64,000 nucleotides of DNA from Variimorphobacter saccharofermentans. Lineage in GTDB: Bacteria; Bacillota; Clostridia; Lachnospirales; Lachnospiraceae. Positions within the stretch are counted from its first letter, which is position 1. Each line of letters opens with the position of its first letter. The translations under genes were made by a program, and so were the position numbers. The notes under the pieces were generated by a model. It saw only the letters and a list, made by a program, of their open reading frames with translations, made no database searches and was not told where the DNA came from. Location of the stretch: positions 3,078,501 to 3,142,500 of the forward strand of contig NZ_JACEGA010000001.1 in assembly GCF_014174405.1 (NCBI RefSeq), given 5' to 3'. Of this stretch, positions 8,982 through 17,610 are shown one piece after another.

Positions 8982-11195
8982 TTACGGAATAAGTACAATA
9001 GTTTCTCCCTTCTTTAAAGATACCTCCCATACCTTATCCCCATAATATATCTTCGAGTTATAATCATGTCTTGCCGTTATGGTAGCGGAGGTGAGATTAC
9101 CATTCATCCATTGCAACGAAATTTCCGCTCCATTACGAAGGCACAAGCCACTTACCTTACCCGATATCCATGATTTCGGTAAAGCGGGCGCTAATATCAC
9201 ACGTCCATTATTACTCTGTACCAGCATTTCTGCAATAGCGGCTGTTCCACCAAAATTACCGTCTATTTGGAACGGAGGGTGGTTATCCAGCATATTTGGC
9301 AATGTGGACTGACTCAATAAACGAATCAGACTTTTTTTTGCATTTTCGCTATCCCACAGCCTGGCATACAGATTAATAATCCAGGCCAGACTCCAACCGG
9401 TATGACCGCCACCATGCGCCAAGCGTCTTTCCAGCGTCTTCTTTGCCGCTTCTGAAAGTGCCTTATTGCCATCCATCGTAATCTGAGAAGAAGGATATAA
9501 TGCATAGAGATGAGATATGTGTCTATGTCCCGGCTCCTCCTCATCATAATCTTCTAGCCATTCCATGATTTGTCCATGCTTACCAACCTTAATTGGAGGC
9601 AGTTTCTGTTTCATCTTCTCCACCACATCAACATAGTCGTGATCTACATCTAAGACGTTAGCAGCATTACAATATATTGTAAATAAATCATGCAGAATTT
9701 GACTGTCCATTGCCGCCCCCGCACATACACAGCCCTTGGTTCCATCCGGTAAGATATAAGTATTTTCAGGTGATACGGATGGGCAGGTTACCAGATAATC
9801 ACCATGCTGTACCAGGAAATCTTCAAAAAATACTACTGCTTCTTTCAGTATGTCATAATATTCTTCCAAAAAATCCAAATCCCTGATAAACAGATAATGT
9901 TCCCATATGTGAGTACAAAGCCATGCTCCACCCATAACCCAGAAGCTGCCGGGTATCCATAGATCCTGAGGTGCGGAATCACCATGGATATCCGTATTGT
10001 GATGTGCAACAAACCCTCTGCAGTTGTACATCTTCTCAGCGGTATTTTTTCCGGTCTTGTATACCTTCTTCAGTAAATAGAACAGCGGCTCATGAAGTTC
10101 CGACAGATTCGTAATTTCAGCCGGCCAGTAGTTCATCTCCGCATTGATATTAATTGTAAACTTAGAACCCCAGGCCGCTTTCATATCCTGATTCCAGATT
10201 CCCTGCAGATTAGCAGGTAATGTGCCTTGCCTGCTGGAAGAAATCAGTAAATAACGCCCATATTGAAAATAAGTAGCCAGCAGACCATTGTCCTCTTGCT
10301 CTTCACTGATACGCTTCAATCTTTCTTCTGTCGTAAGCTCATCTAAACTCGTATCATAATCTAATTGCAGCTCCACTCTATCATAGAAGCTCTTGTAGTC
10401 CTTAATATGTCTTCTTTTTAGTTCGTAGTAGCTCTTTTTCTTTGATTTTTCTAAGTAATCTCTACAGATAGCCAAAATGTCATTATATCGAAAGGTGGTG
10501 GCTGCCGTCAGTAATATCGTCGCTTCCTTCGTATTACTGATGAGTAAATGTTCTCCGAGTGTCGATACCGTACCCTCTGTTGCTACTGCACTACACATCG
10601 CAGCAAATCGAAAGCCACCCTCTCCTAAGCTTCCCTGATATGCAATGGTATCATTATTCTCAGCCCATAACTCGTCAAAAAACATATCTCGGTCCAATGT
10701 GATATCCAGATTTAGCATCCCTTGCTTTTCTGCTTCTATATGCATAATAAGCACCTGATCCGGTTCACTGATCATTGTTTCTCTGACATACCAGCATCCG
10801 TTATTATCTTTAAAACGAACTACATGAATAGCCTCATCCAAGGATAGCTCTCTCGTATACTCCTCAACACCTTGCAATCCATTCATTTGAATTCTCATAT
10901 CACCCAAGGTCTGATAGCCCCTCATTCCATTCGGTGTACCAGCAAAGGCTTTTAAAAGCAACTCCTCTGCCTCAGGTATTTTTCCATCAAAAATCAACTT
11001 TCTTACTTTATCCAGATTTTGCTTTGCATCGGGATTCACACGATCCACATACTTACCATACCAGACACTATCTTCATTTAATTGCAAATGTTCCTGCTCA
11101 GCGGTACCATAAACCATTGCTCCAAGTCTTCCATTACCCAGCGGAAGCGCCTCATTCCATGATTTTGCAGGTTGCCTATACCATAAACGTTTCAT
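8982..11195 (-). CDS. GH95 alpha-L-fucosidase (or alpha-L-galactosidase)
   Basis: Inverting glycosidase of family GH95, 737 residues. The N-terminal family signature is ALPLGNGRLGAMVYG with NEDSVWYG. The (alpha/alpha)6 barrel carries NAEMNYWPAEITNL, GHRHISHLYALYPS and DNHPPFQIDGNFGGTAAIAE, which include the residues known to be catalytic in this family. There is no signal peptide, so it is likely cytoplasmic. GGGAG lies seven bases before the ATG. The monocistronic promoter carries the same two boxes as the dehydrogenase operon. Removal of alpha-1,2-fucose (or L-galactose) from xyloglucan or pectin side chains fits the GH31 and GH51 neighbours. Confidence 0.93.
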   Translation of the reverse strand: MKRLWYRQPAKSWNEALPLGNGRLGAMVYGTAEQEHLQLNEDSVWYGKYVDRVNPDAKQNLDKVRKLIFDGKIPEAEELLLKAFAGTPNGMRGYQTLGDMRIQMNGLQGVEEYTRELSLDEAIHVVRFKDNNGCWYVRETMISEPDQVLIMHIEAEKQGMLNLDITLDRDMFFDELWAENNDTIAYQGSLGEGGFRFAAMCSAVATEGTVSTLGEHLLISNTKEATILLTAATTFRYNDILAICRDYLEKSKKKSYYELKRRHIKDYKSFYDRVELQLDYDTSLDELTTEERLKRISEEQEDNGLLATYFQYGRYLLISSSRQGTLPANLQGIWNQDMKAAWGSKFTININAEMNYWPAEITNLSELHEPLFYLLKKVYKTGKNTAEKMYNCRGFVAHHNTDIHGDSAPQDLWIPGSFWVMGGAWLCTHIWEHYLFIRDLDFLEEYYDILKEAVVFFEDFLVQHGDYLVTCPSVSPENTYILPDGTKGCVCAGAAMDSQILHDLFTIYCNAANVLDVDHDYVDVVEKMKQKLPPIKVGKHGQIMEWLEDYDEEEPGHRHISHLYALYPSSQITMDGNKALSEAAKKTLERRLAHGGGHTGWSLAWIINLYARLWDSENAKKSLIRLLSQSTLPNMLDNHPPFQIDGNFGGTAAIAEMLVQSNNGRVILAPALPKSWISGKVSGLCLRNGAEISLQWMNGNLTSATITARHDYNSKIYYGDKVWEVSLKKGETIVLIP

Positions 11196-11299
11196 AATAA
11201 AACTCCCTCATATCATCCATATACGAAAGGTATTCAACAAGTAATAACTTTATCCTACCTATCAGGGCGATAATCCTTCCTCTATAATGTTGCCATTTA

Positions 11300-11373
11300 A
11301 TTATATCAAATAACAAGCTCCATATTAGAGATTTTTATGACATACTGAAGCTTAACATGTCGACTTTTCGCAT
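11300..11373 (-). promoter_or_regulatory. AraC-type activator boxes and -10 of GH95
   Basis: Box 1 is ATTAGAGATTTTTATGACAT (11324-11343) and box 2 ATGTCGACTTTTCGCAT (11357-11373) on the plus strand. The minus-strand -10 TATAAT is at 11305-11300. Box offset (33 bases) and distance to -10 (18 bases) equal those of the dehydrogenase operon promoter. Confidence 0.75.
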
Positions 11374-11402
11374 GTTTTTATTTAAATATAACATCAAAAG
11401 AA

Positions 11403-12245
11403 TCAAAGAACTTCAACTATCTCAAGGTCTACTATTTCATCGGATAGATCATAATGTGTATTTTGACAGCATACTACTGGTTTTGATATTCTATCTGGGT
11501 TAATAGAAACGATACTGCCAACTTGTTCATTACTTAGCCTTACCTCCCTGCCAGTATAATAATTAATTAGCTTATTTACGAATATGTGGCAAATAGATGA
11601 ATCCAATTGGTTTGAGCTATTTGCTTGTATTTCTTCCGCCGCTTTCAATGGTATTTCCTTAGTACTGTATGTTCGTGTGGAAATGATTGCATCAAATGTA
11701 TCAGCAACCGCTATAATTCTGCTGAACAGGTTGATTTTATCTCCCTTAAGTCCTAAGGGATATCCACTTCCATCAATTCTTTCATGATGGAATACCACCG
11801 TTTGTAGCACTTCAGGGTCTAGAGTATCAATCCCTTTTAAAATTCTATATCCTAAGACGGAATGAGATTTTATTATCTCCATTTCTTCTAATGTTAATTC
11901 TTCTGCTTTATTTAAAAGACTATCCCTTATCTTAGCTTTCCCGATATCATACAAAAAACCTGCGCGCACCAGATTCTCCAATCTTTTCTCATCCAGGTTC
12001 AACCACTTTCCTATCAGAAATGATATCAATGCAACATTAACCGGATGTGAATATAAATAAGGGTATTTATCCTGCACACTATGAAGAAATTCTAATAAAT
12101 TCTCATCATCCTCTACGTGTTTGCAAATTTGAATGGAACACATATCAATGGGTTCCAAATATAATTGTCTGCCAAACCTAATATTTTCCACGATACTGTG
12201 AGATATTGTTATAGCCTGATTATACACATCTTTTAAATGAAACAT
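11403..12245 (-). CDS. HD-GYP domain protein with altered HD motif
   Basis: Cyclic-di-GMP phosphodiesterase-family protein, 280 residues, no transmembrane or REC domain. Positions of the HD-GYP core are recognisable: YSHPVNVALISF, IKSHSVLGYRIL, HHERIDGSGYPLGL and VADTFDAIISTRTYS. The usual HDIGK, however, reads YDIGK (AGFLYDIGKAKI), so the metal-binding His of the HD pair is Tyr. It may therefore bind cyclic-di-GMP without hydrolysing it, or have weak activity. AAGGAGG precedes the ATG. The promoter carries the tandem repeat also found upstream of the secreted beta-helix protein gene, which suggests coregulation of the two. Confidence 0.88.
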   Translation of the reverse strand: MFHLKDVYNQAITISHSIVENIRFGRQLYLEPIDMCSIQICKHVEDDENLLEFLHSVQDKYPYLYSHPVNVALISFLIGKWLNLDEKRLENLVRAGFLYDIGKAKIRDSLLNKAEELTLEEMEIIKSHSVLGYRILKGIDTLDPEVLQTVVFHHERIDGSGYPLGLKGDKINLFSRIIAVADTFDAIISTRTYSTKEIPLKAAEEIQANSSNQLDSSICHIFVNKLINYYTGREVRLSNEQVGSIVSINPDRISKPVVCCQNTHYDLSDEIVDLEIVEVL

Positions 12246-12297
12246 ATAGATATCCTCCTTCTACTCCATAAATATCACACTCTATTCGCTAGAAAAA

Positions 12298-12364
12298 ATA
12301 ATATCAAATTTTTCCTTTATAAACCATTTACCGCACGAATCGTGTCTCCTACCGCACGAATCGT
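12298..12364 (-). promoter_or_regulatory. Tandem-repeat activator element and extended -10 of the HD-GYP gene
   Basis: Two copies of TACCGCACGAATCGT (plus-strand reading, 12329-12343 and 12350-12364) have a 21-base period. On the minus strand an extended -10, TGATATTAT (hexamer 12303-12298), follows exactly 25 bases after the inner repeat. No -35 is seen. The same arrangement occurs at 15834-15900. Two-turn spacing of direct repeats is typical of response-regulator activators such as LytTR proteins; the actual regulator is not identified. Confidence 0.75.
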
Positions 12365-12376
12365 AATTATATAAAA

Positions 12377-12414
12377 ATGGGCTGTACACTATATTACACT
12401 GTGTAGCAGCCCAT
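12377..12414 (-). terminator. Terminator of the secreted beta-helix gene
   Basis: ATGGGCTG (12377-12384) pairs with CAGCCCAT (12407-12414), with additional pairing inside. On the minus strand it is followed by TTTTTATAT. It lies about 45 bases after the stop of the upstream gene. Confidence 0.7.
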
Positions 12415-12456
12415 CAAACTATAATATTACTTTTTTCTAATGCTATCTATAATCTA

Positions 12457-15400
12457 TTAGGGTTCAATTTTAACCGGTATCTTTACTATCTTGGTTTTGT
12501 TACTGTATAAAGTGATAGTTACAGTGATTACAACTTCCCCGGGAGCTTTTGCTTTGATATTTCCAAGAGAATCTACCGTAGCAATCTTTTTATTGCTGGA
12601 TGTAAACTTGACTGTAACTCCACCAATTGCACTCTGACTGGTAGGCTTATCCAAGGAGCTAACCCATTCTAATGTCACTGGAAGCTTAACGGATATCTTC
12701 TCCTTGTTTTTGCCATTCGATATTGATAAGATTGTCTTAGTCGGAGTAACCTTTATCTGTTTTCTAAGACTTATAAATAACTTAGAATCAGCTTTCTTCG
12801 TATATACTACGTAATCAGAGCACTGTAGAATATTGATTGTAATGTATCCATCTTTGTCCACAATTGCCTGATAACCGTATGGGATTGTCTCAAGCTTTCC
12901 TATACTATCATTGTAGTGATAAAGATATACCTTAGTACCCGGAGTGATTCCCTCCTGATCCCCTACATATATTCTTACACTTGCCTGGGAAGGCAATATT
13001 CCCTCATGAGCAAAATCAACAACCAAAGCTACCGTATCTGTATCTGCCTTCTGTTCCTCAATGAAATGTGTGCCATCTTTTGCTTTTTCTATCTTCAGAG
13101 AAAGATTAACATCTTTAATGTCCTTATCGGAATTAGCTAATTCCGTCTTATCAAAGGTCCAGGAATAAAGGACTTTATTATCTGAGTCATACACATTAAC
13201 GATAATATCCTTTTTATTATCCTTTGCCTCTTGTATGATCTCTGACTCTAATATTAGATTTAACTCTGTCTCATCACTTTGCGTTGGTAAGTTTATTCCA
13301 ACCTGAATGGCTGACCGTTCTTCCTTCTTAAGTGCATTCAGTATTTCTTCTGCTGTAAGCGGAAGAGTAATCTTACCATTATAATATTTTATTACATCCC
13401 TAGTTAAATCTGCCTCAACCTGAACATCTTCATCTGTCATTTTCACCTTTACCTTTAATACAGGCGTTGGAGCTGGTGAGCCTGTGTTTATGTCGTAGGA
13501 GGGATAGGTGGGGTTGGTAGGGTTAGTGGGATTGGTAGGGTTGGTGGGGTCGGAAGGGTTAGTGGGATTGGTAGGGTTGGTGGGGTTAATGGGTTCTTGT
13601 GGGGTATTGGGAATTACATTTTCAAACATAAGGTATTTATAGTCGGAAATATTAGTACTTAATTCCGTTTCATTAATTACGGATGCGTCAGTCCCTTCTT
13701 TATTACTGTCCGCACTAATTTGTAAATTACTGTAGCCTGTTAATTCCGGAACAAATCCCATCGCCTTGTTGGAGCCTTTCAACGTCACGGTGCTATTGTT
13801 AATGATAACATTTTGAGATGAACAGTCTACTGCGTAATCTTCTCCGATTGCCGTCACATTACTGTTGTCAATTGTAATATCACCTACTGCTAAAATACCG
13901 GCATATACTGATCCGCTTGCATCCACCACGCCTCCATTAATACTGATATTGCCAAAAGAATATATTCCGCTAAAGCTTCCCTGTGCCGTCACTCTGACAT
14001 CGTTAATGGTGAGATCTCCATTATTATTGTAGATTGCTATACCATATCCCGTTCCAGCAGTTGAAGTAATCTCTAAATTTCCCCATCCTTCAATCGTCAG
14101 ATCACTACTTCGTATCCCAAAATTGTTAGTACCTAAAGAGTCGGCTGTAAGTCTATTTTCTCCTATCAGACATATAATCAGACTATCACGGCTTATAATG
14201 CAAGCATGGTTTTGCACGGCAGTGTTACTGGTGTCTTCAGATGTTTCATTAATATTCGCATTACTCAGTATCAAGGTATTATCATAATGGCTATAGGATA
14301 CGGTGCCGTCTCCAAGTACATCATTTGCATTATCGACTGTCACTCGGGCATCTCCTACCCATATCCTATATGCTTCTGTTACGGTAATTGTTATCGTGGC
14401 ACTTACCAATCCTTTGGATAATTCAACCTCATATGTTCCATCATCATCAGGAGTCACATTTGCAGTTATCCCAGCAGCAGGTCCGGTTAGAAGATCATTT
14501 ACATAGGTTTCTACTGCTATCAACCTTTCACTCTGTTCTGAATCATAATCCACAATAACTTCACCGATCGCATTCAATGCCGAAACTATTACAGCAACAT
14601 CAGGATTTTCTTTATAATTTAGATATTTGTAGACTAATAATTGAGAAGCATTTATATTCTCAAAAGTAATATCTACCGGTATGCTTCCATCGGGATTTGT
14701 GCTGGCACTTACTATACCATTCGAAAATGTAGCGTTACTACCTGCCAACGCACAGACAGAACCTAAATCTCCGAAGCTTTTTACTGTTATAGTTCCTCCT
14801 GTGAAATTAGTGTCCCCAAGTATACCATATGTACCTGAATCATTATATTGTGAAACAGATCTCGCTGTAACATTAACGCTTCCGTCTGAGATTTCAGCAT
14901 AAGAATATATCCCATACGTTGCTGCGTCTAAAACCGTTGTTGTTTCAGCGGTAATCTTGACCTTTCCACCCGAAATGAAAACACCCTGTTTTGCTTCTAT
15001 CCCATACGCAGAAATAAATTCATTCATTCCTGTATCAGTAGCCGTTGATTTCGCAGTAATATCAACAGTTCCCCCCGATATGTTAACAGCATGTTCACAA
15101 GTGATACCCCAATTTCTTGCACTTGACGATTCTACCTTAATGCTCACCGTTCCATCTGAGATATTAATGTTTCCTAATGCATATATCCCCTCCCTAATAC
15201 TTGTTATATCATACGTTCCACTTAAAATATTGATATCTTCTCCCGCATATAAACCACCAGTAACACGAGCGCCATATAACACCAAGCTTCCGTAATTTCC
15301 TGATAAAGTCAAGCCTCCATTTGCACAATAGATCGCATTTCCAGATATAATATCATCCTCATTTATCAGAACATTGAGGCCTTCCAGTTTAATATTTAAA

Positions 15401-15765
15401 GATTCTTCTGAGTAGATTATAGTGCCCGTGTTTGCTTCTGTGATAGTTGCATTATTCAGAGTAAGGGTGTTGGTATCGGAATCATAGGTAACTGTGCCCA
15501 CAATTCCATCTCCTGTAATATCCCCAGTATATGTGCTTATGATTTCTTTATTGCCAACCCTTATATTAAAAGGCTCCTCACTCATGCTTTTTGTCATGGT
15601 TATGGCTACACCACTCGCGGTCTTTACTTCACCGCTCTCTTCACTAATCTCCCTTGAATCGGCTTCACCCGCCTGTACCCTCATGCTATTCATGGGAAGC
15701 AGAGTAAGTATCATACACAATACGACAAATAAGCTTAGCAATTTTTTACAAGTGAATTTCGTCAT
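12457..15765 (-). CDS. Large secreted beta-helix protein with Pro-Thr-Asn linker and Big2-like C terminus
   Basis: Extracellular or surface protein of 1,102 residues; function not recognised. The start at 15765 (MTKFTCKKLLSLFVVLC) has AGGAGG nine bases upstream and opens directly with a signal peptide ending near MRVQA-GEA. The upstream ATG at 15798 has no ribosome binding site. The N-terminal two thirds is a right-handed beta-helix of short repeats (NINISDGTVSIK, NISGGTVDITAK). It holds two related modules, each opening with RVGNKEI- or WVGDARV-type strands. A (PTN)n linker follows, then beta-rich domains, and a final Big2-like module (SSNKKIATVDSLGNIKA). No LPXTG or membrane anchor is seen. 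The domain style is that of carbohydrate-binding or adhesion proteins. Confidence 0.85.
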   Translation of the reverse strand: MTKFTCKKLLSLFVVLCMILTLLPMNSMRVQAGEADSREISEESGEVKTASGVAITMTKSMSEEPFNIRVGNKEIISTYTGDITGDGIVGTVTYDSDTNTLTLNNATITEANTGTIIYSEESLNIKLEGLNVLINEDDIISGNAIYCANGGLTLSGNYGSLVLYGARVTGGLYAGEDINILSGTYDITSIREGIYALGNINISDGTVSIKVESSSARNWGITCEHAVNISGGTVDITAKSTATDTGMNEFISAYGIEAKQGVFISGGKVKITAETTTVLDAATYGIYSYAEISDGSVNVTARSVSQYNDSGTYGILGDTNFTGGTITVKSFGDLGSVCALAGSNATFSNGIVSASTNPDGSIPVDITFENINASQLLVYKYLNYKENPDVAVIVSALNAIGEVIVDYDSEQSERLIAVETYVNDLLTGPAAGITANVTPDDDGTYEVELSKGLVSATITITVTEAYRIWVGDARVTVDNANDVLGDGTVSYSHYDNTLILSNANINETSEDTSNTAVQNHACIISRDSLIICLIGENRLTADSLGTNNFGIRSSDLTIEGWGNLEITSTAGTGYGIAIYNNNGDLTINDVRVTAQGSFSGIYSFGNISINGGVVDASGSVYAGILAVGDITIDNSNVTAIGEDYAVDCSSQNVIINNSTVTLKGSNKAMGFVPELTGYSNLQISADSNKEGTDASVINETELSTNISDYKYLMFENVIPNTPQEPINPTNPTNPTNPSDPTNPTNPTNPTNPTYPSYDINTGSPAPTPVLKVKVKMTDEDVQVEADLTRDVIKYYNGKITLPLTAEEILNALKKEERSAIQVGINLPTQSDETELNLILESEIIQEAKDNKKDIIVNVYDSDNKVLYSWTFDKTELANSDKDIKDVNLSLKIEKAKDGTHFIEEQKADTDTVALVVDFAHEGILPSQASVRIYVGDQEGITPGTKVYLYHYNDSIGKLETIPYGYQAIVDKDGYITINILQCSDYVVYTKKADSKLFISLRKQIKVTPTKTILSISNGKNKEKISVKLPVTLEWVSSLDKPTSQSAIGGVTVKFTSSNKKIATVDSLGNIKAKAPGEVVITVTITLYSNKTKIVKIPVKIEP
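13507..13594. repeat. 9-bp tandem repeat encoding the PTN linker
   Basis: About ten degenerate copies of a GGGTTGGTA-like nonamer lie inside the gene. On the minus strand they encode repeated Pro-Thr-Asn triplets. Such tracts can change length by replication slippage while keeping the frame. Confidence 0.8.
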
Positions 15766-15833
15766 TTGTATCGTCCTCCTGTTAATATTAAATTTCATTT
15801 CGCATTACTGCGTACTTTATATTATTCAACATA

Positions 15834-15900
15834 ATTTTAACAGGTTGTTTTAAATAAAACCATTTATCGCACGAATCGTGTCTCCTACCGCACGAATTGT
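15834..15900 (-). promoter_or_regulatory. Tandem-repeat activator element and extended -10 of the beta-helix gene
   Basis: Two repeats, TATCGCACGAATCGT (15865-15879) and TACCGCACGAATTGT (15886-15900), have a 21-base period. On the minus strand the extended -10 TGTTAAAAT has its hexamer at 15839-15834, exactly 25 bases from the inner repeat. The layout equals that of the HD-GYP gene promoter. Confidence 0.75.
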
Positions 15901-15986
15901 AAGTATCATAATGGCAAAGTATAAAATAGGTAAAAATAATAAGATGAATAGCTGAAGTTTCACTCATCGACTTTAATCTTCATTAA

Positions 15987-16904
15987 TCAAATACTAACTC
16001 CTTCCATTCCTAATGAATTCAAACTGCTTCTATATTCTTTCATTTCCTCTTCACTATTATTTTCAATGATTACTCGCAATTGTGATATTACCTTTTCTTT
16101 ATCTTTTGGCAGATAGCCCGTAATTGGTCGGAAATTGGTAATCGTATTAGCTTGTAATCTTGTTGTAATCATGAGCTTTTCTATAAGTGTTATTAATTCT
16201 TCTAGTCTTTCTTTCTCTCCCGCAGGAATAAATTTTCCATCCTGCGCCATATGATATAATTCTGTATCTGGAAAAAGCGTAAGTGAATCAATATGTAATA
16301 AGAAAGGATTCTTTACATAATACGGTCTAATTTGATTTAAAACCTTAGCCGTGTATAGCGCGTTTCTTTTCCCATTTCCTTTCCCTGCCAGTCCAGTCAT
16401 ATATACCAAATAATATTCTATACCTGCTTCATCCAATTTAGCCAGCTGCCTAACTATATCTTCTGATGTATACCCTTTATTAGCCAATAATAAGGTATCA
16501 TCGTCTCCACTTTCCATACCTATGCTTAAACCATTTATTCCTAATGCACGTAACCTTTTAAGTTGTTCTATACTCTTTGGAATAATATCTCTGATACTAG
16601 CAAACATAGATATATTCTGACATTTAATTAAATAATCCTTTACTGTTAAAGCTCTAAGCTTCAGATTTTCATAGCTCATAGCAAATGGATTTGCTCCTGT
16701 TAGGAAAAGTCTTCTTGCATATGGTTGATATTTTTTTATTTCTGCCAGATCTTCTTCAAACTCTTCGATCGGCGACATTCGAAAAGGTTCATTCTTATAT
16801 AAACTGCAAAACTTACATTTATTGTAGGTACAACCTGATGTAGCTTGAATTATCACTGAAAATGCTTCATATGGTGGTCTCCATGTTCTACCTGTAAAAT
16901 GCAA
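15987..16904 (-). CDS. Radical SAM protein
   Basis: Radical SAM enzyme of 305 residues with the cluster motif CTYNKCKFC (CX4CX2C) inside the family opening TGRTWRPPYEAFSVIIQ. GTNP/GANPFAMSYENL and GLSIGMESGDDDTL-type strands of the barrel follow. The start is TTG at 16904 with GGAGG seven bases upstream. A longer frame from 16970 would add unrelated residues and overlap the upstream remnant. The product is unknown; the family is widespread in clostridia without an assigned reaction. It lies directly downstream of a remnant of a paralogous gene, so an ancestral two-gene operon is likely. Confidence 0.85.
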   Translation of the reverse strand: MHFTGRTWRPPYEAFSVIIQATSGCTYNKCKFCSLYKNEPFRMSPIEEFEEDLAEIKKYQPYARRLFLTGANPFAMSYENLKLRALTVKDYLIKCQNISMFASIRDIIPKSIEQLKRLRALGINGLSIGMESGDDDTLLLANKGYTSEDIVRQLAKLDEAGIEYYLVYMTGLAGKGNGKRNALYTAKVLNQIRPYYVKNPFLLHIDSLTLFPDTELYHMAQDGKFIPAGEKERLEELITLIEKLMITTRLQANTITNFRPITGYLPKDKEKVISQLRVIIENNSEEEMKEYRSSLNSLGMEGVSI

Positions 16905-16917
16905 TATTATTCCTCCC

Positions 16918-17223
16918 TTACAAATGGCGAAGGTTTCTTCGATAATTTCGTAATTCTTCTTCATCCACATTATTAATAATTCTATCTAGTTTGGATAATA
17001 GTTTATGTCTGGCTTCTGGTAGATTACCTATTAATTGAAATGCATTAGAAGCTCCAAGAGCTGCAAACTCGACTGGTATCTCTAAATTTTCCACTAAAGT
17101 TCTGACTTCAATATATTTCTCAATTTCTGTCTCTTCAATCCAGTTTCCATTTTTTATCTCTTGATAAAGTTCAGAATCTGGATATATTGTCATTATATTG
17201 GCACCTACCATTTTGGGGTTAAG
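16918..17223 (-). pseudogene. C-terminal remnant of a second radical SAM protein
   Basis: The frame reads LNPKMVGANIMTIYPDSELY and continues through a family-like C terminus (EIPVEFAALGASNAF, NVDEEELRNYRRNLRHL). It resembles the C-terminal third of the radical SAM family to which the next gene belongs. The cluster motif and barrel are missing. Homology-like sequence stops at about 17223, exactly where the divergent HxlR gene begins. I infer a 5' deletion. An ATG at 17211 is in frame but has no ribosome binding site. Confidence 0.7.
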
Positions 17224-17580
17224 TTGGTTACAAATGCACGCTGTAGCTTTTGCCCCTATGAGCAATGTACTACAGTAAGTACCATTCAAAAAATCCTAGG
17301 TGGTAAATGGAAAATAATTATATTATGGTATATTGCAAATTCTGAAGTCATACGATTTGGTGAACTAAGTCGACTACTTGGTGATATTACACAGTCCACC
17401 CTCACAAAGCAATTGCGTGAACTGGAAGCAGATGGCTTTATTTTTCGCCATGTATATCAAGAGGTTCCTCCAAAAGTAGAATATTCTCTTACCGATTTAG
17501 GAAAAAGCTTTGTACCAATACTAGAACACATGAGAATATGGGGAGATCAGAATCTGAAATCTAACCGCCAGCTTAACTAG
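17224..17580 (+). CDS. HxlR-family winged-helix regulator
   Basis: Transcriptional regulator of about 118 residues. The family core is clear: TIQKILGGKWKIIILWYI, RFGELSRLLGDITQSTLTKQ, LRELEADGFIFRHVYQEVPP and VEYSLTDLGKSF. A Cys-rich N terminus (ARCSFCPYEQC) resembles redox- or aldehyde-sensing members. The start is uncertain: TTG at 17224 with a weak GGGG upstream is the best in-frame candidate. The native start may have been lost at the junction with the radical SAM remnant. It is divergent from the radical SAM genes. Confidence 0.82.
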   Translation: MVTNARCSFCPYEQCTTVSTIQKILGGKWKIIILWYIANSEVIRFGELSRLLGDITQSTLTKQLRELEADGFIFRHVYQEVPPKVEYSLTDLGKSFVPILEHMRIWGDQNLKSNRQLN

Positions 17581-17610
17581 TGATTTATTCATATGAATTA
17601 TGCTTAATAA

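Noticed and set aside
13507..13594. Short tandem repeats that could suggest a CRISPR-like array
   Set aside because: The 9-bp period, lack of spacers and in-frame Pro-Thr-Asn coding show a protein linker.
14206..15295. Several plus-strand open frames across the beta-helix gene
   Set aside because: They mirror the low-complexity repeat codons of the minus-strand gene and lack starts with ribosome binding sites.
16905..17289. A 123-residue intact small gene at the radical SAM remnant
   Set aside because: The first 20-odd residues are the complement of the HxlR gene and do not look like the family; only the part from 17223 down resembles a radical SAM C terminus.
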